Shown: piece by piece, positions 31,226 through 41,559 of the stretch
Numbering within the stretch: position 1 is the stretch's first letter
Layout: each line of letters starts with the position of its first letter
DNA from: Symsagittifera roscoffensis
Taxonomy: Eukaryota; Xenacoelomorpha; Acoela; Convolutidae
DNA: 64,000 nucleotides
Reading direction: 5' to 3'
Assembly: GCF_963678635.1 (NCBI RefSeq)
Contig: NC_087069.1
Span: forward strand, 33,875,090-33,939,089
The notes under the pieces: model-generated
Told to the model about the DNA's origin: nothing
Seen by the model: only the letters and a program-made list of their open reading frames with translations
The model's database searches: none
Program-made: the position numbers and the translations under genes

Positions 31226-32005
31226 GACAGTACCGAAGAAGTCTTGGGACAGAGCAGTCTTGGGACAGTGGTCTTGGGACAGGGTCTTGGGACAGTGGTC
31301 TTGGGACAGGGTCTTGGGACAGTGGTCTTGGGACAGGGTCTTGGGACAGTGGTCTTGGGACAGTGGTCTTGGGACAGTGGTCTTGGGACAGGGTCTTGGG
31401 ACAGTGGTCTTGGGACGGGGTCTTGGGACAGTGGTCTTGGGACAAGGGTCTTGGGACAGGGTCTTGGGACAGGGTCTTGGGACAGTGGTCTTGGGACAGG
31501 GTCTTGGGACAGGGTCTTGGGACAGTGGTCTTGGGACAGGGTCTTGGGACAGTGGTCTTGGGACAGGGTCTTGGGACAGTGGTCTTGGGACAGTGGTCTT
31601 GGGACAAGGGTCTTGGGACACTAGTCTTGGGACACTAGCCTTGGGACACTGGTCTTGGGACACTGGTCTTGGGACAGTAGTCTTGGGACACTAGCCTTGG
31701 GACAGTAGTCTTGGGACACCAGCCTTGGGACACTGGTCTTGGGACACTACCCTTGGGACACTAGTCTTGGGACAGTAGTCTTGGGACACTAGCCTTGGGA
31801 CACTAGTCTTGGGACACTAGCCTTGGGACACTGGTCTTGGGACACTACCCTTGGGACACTAGTCTTGGGACAGTAGTCTTGGGACAGTAGTCTTGGGACA
31901 CTAGCCTTGGGACACTAGTCTTGGGACAGTAGTCTTGGTACAAGGGTCTTAGGACACTAGCGGAGAGTACTGTGATAGTGACGAATAGTCTTGGGACGGT
32001 ATAAA
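31226..32005 (+). repeat. CTTGGGACA minisatellite in the leader
   Basis: About 55 units of TCTTGGGACA with short variable spacers (GTGG, GGG, CTAGC, CTAGT, GTAG), giving 13-15-base periods over ~750 bases. The spacer type shifts along the array: GTGG/GGG in the first half, CTAG/GTAG in the second. Because the periods mix, long open frames appear by default on both strands (LGQWSWD-like on plus, SQDPVPRPLS-like on minus). These are repeat artefacts unless shown otherwise. Confidence 0.95.
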
Positions 32006-32236
32006 AATTGAAGTAGAATCACAACAAGTGTGTCTTAAGACAGAATAAGACAAATTGAAATAGGTACGGTTAAGACCAAATTAAGGAAAGTTTTTCGGAG
32101 GTTTTAGAAAGAGAATTGGATAAGGTTTTTAACACGTTGTACAGAATTTGTTACCACAAAAAATATTTTTTTTACCCTTAGAATAGAATCGGGTATATAA
32201 TAAAATTGTAAATAGGAGCAGTTGTAAATAGAAATA

Positions 32237-35200
32237 ATGAGGCGGAGTAGGGTACCGGTGCTCGAAAAAAGGTCAAGTGGATCAAACACGAAATATAATT
32301 CATCGCTGCGCGGAACGACATCAACGGGCCCAAAGATAACGAAGACGAACTTTTCAGTTAACATGGTCAGCACAAGGAGTACAGCGGAGAACAGGGCGAA
32401 AGAGGGCACGGAAGGGGAGCGAGTAGAACCCACCATCGAGATTGATCTAGAGACACCCGATCAAAGTGTGGATGAAACAAGGAAGATGGCGACAGAGTCA
32501 ACTCCAATGCCCAATGCAGAGGAACCGAACCAGAAACCCATAGAGTTCTCACCGATAGATGACGCGGAAGATGCAATAGGCAACACCGAAGAAACGGTGA
32601 AAGAAGACTCTCAAGTAAAGAGGACATCTTTTACGGAAAAATTGGGAATAATGTTCGGAATAAAAACAAAAGAAAACGTGACTGAAGAACCAAAAGCAGA
32701 AAGAGCACGAACATTTGGGACAGTGAGCACGAAGACCTCAGAAGCCAATCCAAGAGAGGAACAAGCTAAAGCAGAGGCTACGGCCGAAGAGAGACCGACA
32801 GCTGACCATGAAGAGACTACCATTGAGCTGGGTGACTTGTTGGCGAAATTAAATCAGATTGACAAAAGACTTAAGCACAGTGAAGAAGACAGAGAGGTGA
32901 TAAAAAAGGAGATAAGATACAACAAGCACGAGTATCTAGACAGTTATTTTAACCTAGCTAAGGCAACAGATGAGAGACTCAAGGAAATGTCAGATAAGGT
33001 AGAAGCCACCAATGAAGAACGAGAAAAGAACATCAAAACAGACATGCAACAGTTGAAGAACCGATATGATGATGTCAACAGCCAATTAGGGAGCCTGGAA
33101 AGGAGAATGGACACAATGAGCAAGAGTCAAGCCGAGAGTTCGTGTGCAATACAGGCGAAGTTGGATGCAATCTTGAGAGGTTCCACTCCACAAGAAAGAC
33201 CGGCAGCGGATCGTACGCAAAGCACCAGAGTTGACTTTGTAGAACCACAAAGGAACAAACGGCAATCGACACCGTTGCCCTTAACCAGGGATGCGATAAG
33301 CATAGCACCAACAGCTGCGAAAACAATAATGAAGAATGGAACGTCGAATACAACGACTGCTCCGGGAGATTCAACAGCTAACAGCAACACAGGACCGGAT
33401 GCTATGACATGGGCCAGCACTTGGGAGATGATGAACAGGACTCTAGAGGCCTTCGCCACGAGGAACACTGACTCGAGCGACAGGAGAGAGGGAAAATCAA
33501 GAAAGACATTCAAGAAGCCAAAAGAATTCAAGGACGACTCCGATGGATGCATTGACACTTGGGTGGAAGTGATGAGATTACATCTAGAACAAGACAACTT
33601 GAGTGACGAAAGACAAGCATGTACAGCCATACTGAGCAACTTGGAAGGAACGGCATTAAAATGCGTGGTCGCAAAGAAGGAGGAGGAACGCGACACCGCG
33701 GACAAGATCTTCGAGATATTGCTGAATCGATTCGGGTCAGGCATGAAGGGTCACCAAGCGATGATGCGATTTGAAAAGAGAAGGCAGAGGGACGACGAGT
33801 CAATAGATCGGTTCCTAGATGACCTCGAGAGCTTGAGAAGGAGGAGTGACCCAGAGGAGTCGACAAATAGACGGAACTTTAGCATTGCCTCGAAGTTCAT
33901 CGATGGGGTGAAAAGTGATGACTTAAGGACAATGTTAGCAACATACTACACATTGTCAAAGGACAGCGCACCCACCCCAGAAGAAATGAGACAGAAATCA
34001 AGAGAATACATGCTGATGAAACCTAAGAAGTACTCATATTCCGAAAACAGGAACACGCAAGGGGGAAGCCAACCCCAGAGGTCATCATGGTACAAACCTA
34101 GAGATGATATGGACAAGCGCAGATCATGCGCGAACTGCGGGTCAGCGGATCATCATGTGGCTGACTGCACAACGTACAAACAAGGCATGAAGAGCCTAGG
34201 TTATGCACCGGATGAAGAGGATATGAGCCAGATGGAGGAACACGAGTACTATAATGGCTTAATCATCAAGATAGGCGCCAGATGCTTCTTCTGTAACCAG
34301 GAGGGGCACTTCAGAATGGATTGTCCCTTGTTCTGGGAAGCGGTCAAAGACCAGAATCACCCCAAACATAAGTTGGCATTAGCGGCGGTGCAGAATCAGC
34401 GGAACAGGCAAAACGAGTTTGAATCTAGGAACTTGGGGGCACCAAACACCGAATTGCCGACGAAGACAGTGAAAGCTGTTACACATGTTAGCGGTGCGTT
34501 AGAGTCCGCGGCCGGAAGCTCTCTAGAGATAAATTATGAGAAAGCGGCGACGGAAGCAATTGCCAAAGTGAAACAAGATCTGGCTGCGAAAGAAATAGAG
34601 CAACGACTAAAGTTGGAGATCGAAAGACAGAATTTTAACGAAGCATTAACCGGATCGAACTCAATACCAGAGGCTAGAACGGGCTCAATGAAGACCGGGA
34701 ATTGTAACACCGTGAAAATGGTGACAGGTAAACCTTTTGGAATATCGAAAATCGGAGCAAGAATAATGTCGATAATCACAGTGGGCGGACACGAGGTAAC
34801 CAGAAACTTGAGCGAGCCGAGCGACCAGACGATAATGCACATTGACGTGTATGCAGACTACTTGAGTGGAATAAGTCCACAAACGACTTCTAGAGCGCTC
34901 AGGGCACTACTCACGAGAGGGGGCAGCAAATCGGTACGTGTTGATAATAGGTACACTGAAGCTTATGGTCCACACGAGGTCATGCTAAATATAGATGGAA
35001 TCAACATCTATACCAAGACGATGATAACATGCGACGAAGACCTAATTGGACAAATCTATGTAGGGAAAGAAGAATTGAAAGTAAGATCGATTGGACACTG
35101 TGCTATGCTCGAAGAAGATGCAATGCACATCGGGACGGAAGCAGACGTGACAGGGCACGTGCTAGACATAAATGGCAAAAAGACTCAGTTACGTGGATTA

Positions 35201-38200
35201 CTCGACACGGGAGCAGTCTTGAGCGTCATACCAATCGAAACATGGGAAAAGATGGGCTTTGACAAAGGTGACTTGATAGACTCGAGAATACGGCTGTCAG
35301 CTGCAAACAAAGGGGCCCTTCGGGTGTTGGGCAGGACGCCGATAATAGCCCTCAATTTGGGGGAACGTAACCTGTGGATGAGCTTCATCGTGGTAGAAAA
35401 CCTAGATGAATCTGACCAATTCATTTTGGGCAGAGACTTCATCAGGAATTTCGACGTAACGATTGATCTAAATAATGCAATGTTCAGGATACGGAACCCG
35501 GATAGGAGGTACGCAATCAAACCGGTAAATTTAATAATGGCGAATGAAAACAAAGCACCGGTATTCTTGAGTAGGAGAGTGAGGTTAAAAGCTAATGAAG
35601 CGGCAATCGTAAGCTTGAGGATGAAAAATTATAATGAACTAAGTGACAACAAGCAAGTGTGTATAGTTCCGAATCCCAATAGTCAAAGCGCTGCTGTTTT
35701 AGGAAGATCATTTTCGATAACGAAGAGCGGCCTCTGCGTCAGTGTCTTGTTGAATACCCTTGATATACCGATCACGATACAGAGAGGGAGGAAGCTGGGA
35801 TATGCTTTACCAGTTAAAACTCGATACGAAACAATTGAAAACTCAAAACAAAATGAAGTTGTTGATTGTCCTAATCACAGGGACAAAATTTGTATCCTGA
35901 GACGATTGCAGAGAATAAAAGATTCTTCAAGTCTTATCAAATCACTTAAGTCAGAAACGGACGATGGGCTTTCGAGCTGTTCGAACTTTCCAGAGCGACC
36001 CACGCTAGATGAAATGCAAACTGATAAACCGGTTCTGCCGGAGATTGAACATTTAAGGGGCAAACTGAAAGATGAACAGCTCGAAGCTATCAAGGACGTA
36101 CTAGAGCGGAACGAGGAGGTTTTTTCAAGGCATAAGGCGGATATCGGGTGTTGTAATTTTGTTGAACATGAAATAGAACTTGAGGAAAACGCGGTGCCAC
36201 ACAGGGAGGGGGCGAGGCGCATGACCCCACACAAATCGGACGCGTGTAGAAAAGAAATCGAAACGTTACTAGAGTATGACATGATAGAACCATCCAAGTC
36301 ACCGTGGGCGTGTGGAGTAGTGATGGCCAAAAAGAAAGGCGACCAGTTAAGGTTTTGTTGTGACTTTCGATACCTGAACTCCGTCACGGTGAAGGATGCC
36401 TATCCCATACCTAGAATTGATGAGAGCCTCTCGAAGTTAGGTGATGCGAAATTTTTTACGACTCTTGATTTAGGCTCGGCCTTTTGGCAGGTACCATTAA
36501 GGAAGCAAGACAGGGACAAGACAGGGTTCGCCTGCGAGTTGGGTCTGTTTCAATGGAAACGGATGCCGTTTGGACTCTGCAATGCAACAGCCACGTTTCA
36601 GCGGCTGATGGCACACGCGTTGATAGGCGTGACGAAGAAGTACGGCAACCTGGTAATGTGCTATGTGGACGACGTGGTAATAGCAACGCCAACACTAGAA
36701 GACCACATCGAGAGGCTTGACGAGGTGTTCGCGTGCATGAAAAGATCGGGGCTGAAGTGTAAACCATCAAAGTGCGAGATACTCAAGGACTCGATTAAAT
36801 ACTTGGGCAGGATGGTAGATAAACACGGTATCAGACCTGACCCAGACGCCGTGGAAGCAGTCCTAACCTGGAAATCACCGAAGACGGAACACCAGCTGAT
36901 GAGCTTCCTGGGTTTCGCCAACTATTATAGAGAATTCATCAAGGGCTATGCGGACAAGGTATACCCGATGCAACAATTAATGAGACATAAGGGCAAGAAG
37001 TTCACGTGGAACAACGCGGCAGAAGAGTCATTCCAGAGAATAAAGAAAGAGCTGTGTGAGGCACCAGTACTGGGTATGCCGACTGAGAAGGGGATGTACG
37101 TGCTAGACACGGATGCGTCAGTAGTCGCTATTTCTGGGATTCTCCATCAAGAACAAGAATGGAATGGGAAGACAGTCTTGAGACCAATAGCATACGGGAG
37201 CAAGGTCCTAAGTGACACAGAAATGAAGTACGGAGCACCGAAAGCAGAGATGTTCGCGGTGGTCACCTTTGTCGAAAAATACAGAGCATACTTAGGCAGT
37301 GAGCCCTTCAAGCTGCGAGTCGACAACCGAGCACTAAGCTGGCTGAAAACGTACTCAATGGACCAGAGCTATATTGGGAGGTGGATAGTTCGCTTGGATG
37401 GATACAACATGATAATTGAGCACAGAACACGAGATAAACATCAAAATGCTGACAGCTTGAGTAAGAAGACGGAGTTCTACGAGAGGCAAGAACAAAGAGA
37501 GGCGGACAGACCTGAGATCAAAGACGGCTTCTCCTTTATGGACAAAGAAACGTACGACAGTCTTCCACTCACGAGATGGCTGGACAAATCAGGCAAACCG
37601 ATTGAAGATCATCCCGAATTGCCGAAAGAGCCTCTTGAAAAGACCATCTTGAAGAAAAGCAGAGGGATTCCGATAGGAATAATGCTCAAGTCCAAGATCG
37701 TGAGGGAAACACTCAAGGCAAAAGGTTATGATCTCATCCAGGTAGAGGAGGGAACGGTCCGAATAGATGAAGACTTAATGAGGTTGCTTGAGAAACTATC
37801 AGATGACAAGCCCGTGATCCAAGGGAAAGGTCAGGAGGCACCGGAACTAACCATACTTCGGAGAGAAGAAACAGTGAACAATACTGACGTCTCAAAAGGA
37901 AGCATCACTGATAGCAAGGAAGTTGTGCGATCACTAGTTGAAAAAATCCCCGAAAAAATTCTGGAGCAGACAAAAGTCAGGGATAAGAAAGTAACATTCA
38001 GAGAAGAAGTTGAACACCTGGGACTAGATCAAGAGTCCGGGGAGTGGTCCAGATTCATGGAAGAAGACGAAACCGGAGAAGGGAAATTGTCCGGGGAGCG
38101 TGAAGAATGGGATGAAGACTCGGATGAGAGCAGCGAAGACCAAGACAGTCTATGCATGATACTGGCGGAAGAGAAGATAAGACAGCACGACAGGGAATTA

Positions 38201-38908
38201 CAGACGGATCCATCTTCAGGGACGTACAATCTGGAAATACAAGAGGTACGAGGTGGTGAAGAGCTCGAGAAAATAGCAGTTTCAAGAAAACCACTAAGGG
38301 AACTATCGTGCAACTCAAACGTCAGAACGAATCTGGTACCAGAAGACGACATGAAAATCGTGAAAAGGATGATATGTGTGAAACTGAGCGATGACATCCA
38401 CAACCCTGGTGAGATGAATGGACAGATCATGGCGCTAAAGGAGCACGTTAAGGCGAGATACAGGCTGTCTGACCTAATAAGGGCCCAGAAGAATGACAAA
38501 ATGACAAGTAACCTCTCCAAATGGATCCATTTGGGAGTCAAGGAGAAGGGGGAACTTGAGGAAGACAGCTACAAGATCTTGAGCCAGTTCTACAAAGAAA
38601 AGAGAGACTTACTTTATCACACAGCTGAAGGGGTGGTAGCGTGCAAGAGAAGAGATGAGGAAAAAATATTACACAAACACAACCTCATCATACTACCACA
38701 ATTGTACCAAACGGAGGTGCTTTTCAGATCACACGACCAGATGGGCCACCAGGGGATAGATAAAGTACAACAAAGGATACTTCACAGGTTTGACTGGCCG
38801 GGAATGAGAAAAGAGATGGGTGAATGCCTGCCTAGCATGCCTTCAAGTAAAAGACCCAAGGAAGATGAAGTTTCCCCTCAAGTCTGTCGAGAGTTCGGAA
38901 TTCAATGA
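32237..38908 (+). CDS. Gag-Pro-RT-RNase H polyprotein with integrase zinc-binding start (giant element ORF1)
   Basis: 2223 residues in one uninterrupted frame. Gag: acidic N-terminus, coiled-coil-like region (~190-290), capsid-like block (~400-600), two zinc knuckles (CANCGSADHHVADC near residue 631; CFFCNQEGHFRMDC near 683). Protease: LLDTGAVLSVIP, active Asp at ~990, FILGRDFI downstream. RT: FCCDFRYLN, TTLDLGSAFWQV (motif A), MPFGLCNATATFQRLM (motif B), CYVDDVVI (~1476). RNase H: YVLDTDAS, KAEMFAVV, LRVDNRALSWL, HQNADSLSKK. A 400-residue acidic spacer follows, then the integrase HH motif (SHDQMGHQGIDKVQQ, ~2165). The frame leaves the integrase just before its CC pair (see 38820). Gag and Pol need no frameshift between them. 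The product would assemble particles, copy RNA to DNA and process itself. Confidence 0.95.
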   Translation: MRRSRVPVLEKRSSGSNTKYNSSLRGTTSTGPKITKTNFSVNMVSTRSTAENRAKEGTEGERVEPTIEIDLETPDQSVDETRKMATESTPMPNAEEPNQKPIEFSPIDDAEDAIGNTEETVKEDSQVKRTSFTEKLGIMFGIKTKENVTEEPKAERARTFGTVSTKTSEANPREEQAKAEATAEERPTADHEETTIELGDLLAKLNQIDKRLKHSEEDREVIKKEIRYNKHEYLDSYFNLAKATDERLKEMSDKVEATNEEREKNIKTDMQQLKNRYDDVNSQLGSLERRMDTMSKSQAESSCAIQAKLDAILRGSTPQERPAADRTQSTRVDFVEPQRNKRQSTPLPLTRDAISIAPTAAKTIMKNGTSNTTTAPGDSTANSNTGPDAMTWASTWEMMNRTLEAFATRNTDSSDRREGKSRKTFKKPKEFKDDSDGCIDTWVEVMRLHLEQDNLSDERQACTAILSNLEGTALKCVVAKKEEERDTADKIFEILLNRFGSGMKGHQAMMRFEKRRQRDDESIDRFLDDLESLRRRSDPEESTNRRNFSIASKFIDGVKSDDLRTMLATYYTLSKDSAPTPEEMRQKSREYMLMKPKKYSYSENRNTQGGSQPQRSSWYKPRDDMDKRRSCANCGSADHHVADCTTYKQGMKSLGYAPDEEDMSQMEEHEYYNGLIIKIGARCFFCNQEGHFRMDCPLFWEAVKDQNHPKHKLALAAVQNQRNRQNEFESRNLGAPNTELPTKTVKAVTHVSGALESAAGSSLEINYEKAATEAIAKVKQDLAAKEIEQRLKLEIERQNFNEALTGSNSIPEARTGSMKTGNCNTVKMVTGKPFGISKIGARIMSIITVGGHEVTRNLSEPSDQTIMHIDVYADYLSGISPQTTSRALRALLTRGGSKSVRVDNRYTEAYGPHEVMLNIDGINIYTKTMITCDEDLIGQIYVGKEELKVRSIGHCAMLEEDAMHIGTEADVTGHVLDINGKKTQLRGLLDTGAVLSVIPIETWEKMGFDKGDLIDSRIRLSAANKGALRVLGRTPIIALNLGERNLWMSFIVVENLDESDQFILGRDFIRNFDVTIDLNNAMFRIRNPDRRYAIKPVNLIMANENKAPVFLSRRVRLKANEAAIVSLRMKNYNELSDNKQVCIVPNPNSQSAAVLGRSFSITKSGLCVSVLLNTLDIPITIQRGRKLGYALPVKTRYETIENSKQNEVVDCPNHRDKICILRRLQRIKDSSSLIKSLKSETDDGLSSCSNFPERPTLDEMQTDKPVLPEIEHLRGKLKDEQLEAIKDVLERNEEVFSRHKADIGCCNFVEHEIELEENAVPHREGARRMTPHKSDACRKEIETLLEYDMIEPSKSPWACGVVMAKKKGDQLRFCCDFRYLNSVTVKDAYPIPRIDESLSKLGDAKFFTTLDLGSAFWQVPLRKQDRDKTGFACELGLFQWKRMPFGLCNATATFQRLMAHALIGVTKKYGNLVMCYVDDVVIATPTLEDHIERLDEVFACMKRSGLKCKPSKCEILKDSIKYLGRMVDKHGIRPDPDAVEAVLTWKSPKTEHQLMSFLGFANYYREFIKGYADKVYPMQQLMRHKGKKFTWNNAAEESFQRIKKELCEAPVLGMPTEKGMYVLDTDASVVAISGILHQEQEWNGKTVLRPIAYGSKVLSDTEMKYGAPKAEMFAVVTFVEKYRAYLGSEPFKLRVDNRALSWLKTYSMDQSYIGRWIVRLDGYNMIIEHRTRDKHQNADSLSKKTEFYERQEQREADRPEIKDGFSFMDKETYDSLPLTRWLDKSGKPIEDHPELPKEPLEKTILKKSRGIPIGIMLKSKIVRETLKAKGYDLIQVEEGTVRIDEDLMRLLEKLSDDKPVIQGKGQEAPELTILRREETVNNTDVSKGSITDSKEVVRSLVEKIPEKILEQTKVRDKKVTFREEVEHLGLDQESGEWSRFMEEDETGEGKLSGEREEWDEDSDESSEDQDSLCMILAEEKIRQHDRELQTDPSSGTYNLEIQEVRGGEELEKIAVSRKPLRELSCNSNVRTNLVPEDDMKIVKRMICVKLSDDIHNPGEMNGQIMALKEHVKARYRLSDLIRAQKNDKMTSNLSKWIHLGVKEKGELEEDSYKILSQFYKEKRDLLYHTAEGVVACKRRDEEKILHKHNLIILPQLYQTEVLFRSHDQMGHQGIDKVQQRILHRFDWPGMRKEMGECLPSMPSSKRPKEDEVSPQVCREFGIQ

Positions 38909-41036
38909 GGTGGTGCAGATAGACCATCAGAAAATCTGCATGACGGAGTCGGGTTATAACCAAATACTAGTTATAATAGATCACTTCACCAAGTTGGCGG
39001 AAGCGGTTCCGTGCCAGACAGCCTCAGCAGAGGAGACATGTGATCACCTGATAACGCATTGGATATCGCGGTATGGTTGTCCAATGACTTTCCAGTCGGA
39101 CAACGGCAAGGCTTTTGTGGGGGACTTGACAAAAGAATTGATGAAGAGATCACACATTGCTCAAGCACACTCGACGACCTATCATCCACAGACCAATGGG
39201 TTGGTAGAAAGACAGAACAGGACACTGGTCAACATGCTCAGGGTGTACTGCTCGAGATACATGACGGACTGGGACAAATACCTGCCACAGGTAGTAGGAG
39301 CCTATAATAGTACTCAGCACTCAACGACGGGTATCAGTCCTTTCATGATGTTGACAGGCAGGGAAAGGGCAATGCCTATAACATTCTTCTACCCGGAGTA
39401 CGAGGGGAAGAGGACGTCACCTCAAGCATACGTGAAGGAAGCGATCAAAAGACAACAAGAGCTAAACGAGCTATGTCGGAGAAACACGGCGCAAGCGCAA
39501 ATGAGGCAACGCAAGAAATATGACGAAAAGATACTAAGAGCAAAGCCATACGAAGTGGGCCAATACGTGTGGGTCTTCCAAAATGTCATACCGCCCAAGG
39601 GAACAAAGAAACTACTCAAGAAATGGAGAGGACCGTTCATGATTACGGAAGTACATCAACAAGGACGGTTCTATCGCTTGAGTACAGGGCGAGCAGCACA
39701 TTACGAAAATCTGAAGCCTCACGTCCCGTCCCCGGAGGACTGGTGCCTACCAAAAGACATGGAAGGTCTTGAGTACCTGGTGGTGGAACCAGCGTGCGAA
39801 GTGAATGAGAAAGGCACTAGAGAGAAAAATGATGGTAATGAGAACTTGAGTTTGGACGACAACGAAAAGATAGAAGTGGAGTCGGATGCAGGTTCATTTG
39901 TAGAAGAAGACTGGAACGACCCAGAGCAAAACGAGGTACCGAAGTGGATGGAGCCGGATCGACCAACACCACCGGAAACCAGGACTGGCAATCGTAAACG
40001 AACAGGTATGAGGTACAATAGGTACGGGGATGACTTCTTGATCGATAAGATACAGCCAGACAAGTTGGGCGATGAACTACTAAGTGCAGGCGAACTGGAA
40101 GCCGAAGAGGAATGGCAGGTCATTGACGATGGTGGACATTATCCGCAGGATGATTACTCGACGCCAGAATTGGAGACGGATCTCGAGCAGAGTGAAATAG
40201 AAAGGAGGGAGAACACGAACTTGAGGATTCTAGAGTGGATGCGTGATGTCAAAGACGAGAGCCGCGAAGGACAAAGCATTCAGCAAATCGATGTATCAGC
40301 AGCAAATTACATGAAGACAGAGGACCCTCTTTTCGGATGGACAGCAACAGACAGGCCACTGGACATCCCCAAGGACAATTCAGACCCGACTACATCGACG
40401 GGGACGTCGATAAATATTTTTGTCCGGGGAGTGGGGGTAGGACTTACCCACACCGAAAATTTGATGATAAAGAAGCTCAAGGAAGTGAGGGAAACAAGCG
40501 GATTGGAACTGGAGGAAGAAGAACCAGAGCCTACCATAGGAAGGAATTTCAAAACGAAATTCGAAATACCCAATAAATACTCAGAGAACATCATGATAAC
40601 GGATAGCGACTTCATCCTGTCAAACAGGACCAGCGCGATCTGCATCACGGCGGACATGAGTTTCAAATCAAGATTGGAGGCTGACTTCAAAAGAGAGTAC
40701 CAGAACGTAGAGTTTCTGTTCAGACAGAGGCCAGGACTGGGAGGCATAGCAGCGCTTCCACCGTCAGTGGCACAAGTCCCGGGCAAATACCTCTGCTTCC
40801 TAGTAACGAGAGTCAACGACAGAAACACAATTGATCCCGAACACGTGATATTGGCACTGACAAGACTACGTAACTTGATGATTGAAAGAGGAATAGTGGA
40901 GGTCTCGATGCCGGTGTACGACCCAAACAGGGGCAAACTGAGCTCGAGGGAATTGTACGCTATCCTACATGTGGTCTTTGCAGAAACAGAGATAATGGTG
41001 CATCTTCACAAGAAGTACTACTTGAGCATTGCCTGA
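38820..41036 (+). CDS. Integrase core with C-terminal TARG1-like macro domain (giant element ORF2)
   Basis: 738 residues in the +1 frame relative to ORF1. It opens with the CLACLQ pair that completes the HHCC zinc site. The catalytic triad is QIDH (Asp ~35), QSDNG (Asp ~94) and VERQN (Glu ~130), giving the correct D-X35-E. A GPF/Y-like KWRGPFMITEV segment and an HYENLKPH end follow, then ~250 acidic residues. Residues ~590-736 align by eye with the macro domain of TARG1/OARD1: ADFKREYQNVEFLFRQ, GKYLCFLVTRVN, ALTRLRNLMIERGIVEVSMP and a final VVFAETEIMVHLH. The glycine loop and the catalytic Lys/Asp of TARG1 are not kept. The ORF1/ORF2 join is either programmed frameshifting or a lesion. Confidence 0.9.
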   Translation: MNACLACLQVKDPRKMKFPLKSVESSEFNEVVQIDHQKICMTESGYNQILVIIDHFTKLAEAVPCQTASAEETCDHLITHWISRYGCPMTFQSDNGKAFVGDLTKELMKRSHIAQAHSTTYHPQTNGLVERQNRTLVNMLRVYCSRYMTDWDKYLPQVVGAYNSTQHSTTGISPFMMLTGRERAMPITFFYPEYEGKRTSPQAYVKEAIKRQQELNELCRRNTAQAQMRQRKKYDEKILRAKPYEVGQYVWVFQNVIPPKGTKKLLKKWRGPFMITEVHQQGRFYRLSTGRAAHYENLKPHVPSPEDWCLPKDMEGLEYLVVEPACEVNEKGTREKNDGNENLSLDDNEKIEVESDAGSFVEEDWNDPEQNEVPKWMEPDRPTPPETRTGNRKRTGMRYNRYGDDFLIDKIQPDKLGDELLSAGELEAEEEWQVIDDGGHYPQDDYSTPELETDLEQSEIERRENTNLRILEWMRDVKDESREGQSIQQIDVSAANYMKTEDPLFGWTATDRPLDIPKDNSDPTTSTGTSINIFVRGVGVGLTHTENLMIKKLKEVRETSGLELEEEEPEPTIGRNFKTKFEIPNKYSENIMITDSDFILSNRTSAICITADMSFKSRLEADFKREYQNVEFLFRQRPGLGGIAALPPSVAQVPGKYLCFLVTRVNDRNTIDPEHVILALTRLRNLMIERGIVEVSMPVYDPNRGKLSSRELYAILHVVFAETEIMVHLHKKYYLSIA
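40590..41033 (+). other. Macro-domain-like module within ORF2
   Basis: Macro domains bind or hydrolyse ADP-ribose linked to proteins. Here the fold signature (alternating strands and helices ending SMPVYDP and VFAETEIMVHL) is preserved. The TARG1 positions for catalysis differ: the ITK lysine reads VTR, and the GCGLD loop reads DPNRGKL. If folded it may only bind ADP-ribose or another ligand. Recognised by eye, not by a profile search. Confidence 0.65.
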
Positions 41037-41514
41037 GTCGGGTACATGGAGGTATCAGGTCGGGTGTGAGGGAGGAGTCTTGAGTTAGGTACTGGGGTGC
41101 GGCGCAGGTAAAGGGATCTTAAGATGTGATTGGCATGACAATTGAATTTTAAAAGAAAGAATTGATGGTGCTAAAACATAAAATGAATCTGCATGTTCTT
41201 AAGGGAAAATCCAATCGAATTGCTTTAAGTGATATGAGAATGATAAGATTTTAACCATATGGGTAGAAGGGGGGTCTCTAGGTTAGGAACGTGACATGCT
41301 AAGTTTTAATGAGCTTTCTGTTTTCAGATCGAGTTTGAAAAACAAAGTTGAAAATCCAACTACACTCAAGCGAGAAACAGAAAGAGAGAATCTTGATTGA
41401 ACACGCAATAATCCGAATCTACAGCAAGTACTTGCAAGAGAGCATTTCTAGAGAATTCTTGAATTGGGTAATACTTGAGTTGGTAAGGTAATTCTTGAGT
41501 TGGTAAGGTAATTC
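41037..41514 (+). other. Spacer between ORF2 and ORF3 of the giant element
   Basis: Non-coding. Contains the splice-acceptor-like site at 41309-41327 and, just before ORF3, three imperfect ~22-base units containing 'cttgagttggtaaggtaatt' (41470-41520). Confidence 0.6.
41309..41327 (+). promoter_or_regulatory. Strong candidate 3' splice site before ORF3
   Basis: A pyrimidine-rich gagctttctgttttcag|ATC stands in the correct place to create a spliced subgenomic mRNA for ORF3/ORF4, as env mRNAs are made in retroviruses and errantiviruses. The donor could be GAG|GTAAGG at 29369 or another leader site. No transcript evidence. Confidence 0.5.
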
Positions 41515-41559
41515 TTGAGCTGGTTAACATCTACCTATATACATCCCGAAGTTGCAAAA

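Noticed and set aside
31118-31694. Long repetitive ORFs on both strands (SQDPVPRPLS-type on minus, LGTVVLGQ-type on plus)
   Set aside because: They arise from the CTTGGGACA minisatellite, whose units lack stops in several frames. There is no start context, and the frame changes with the mixed 13-15-base periods.
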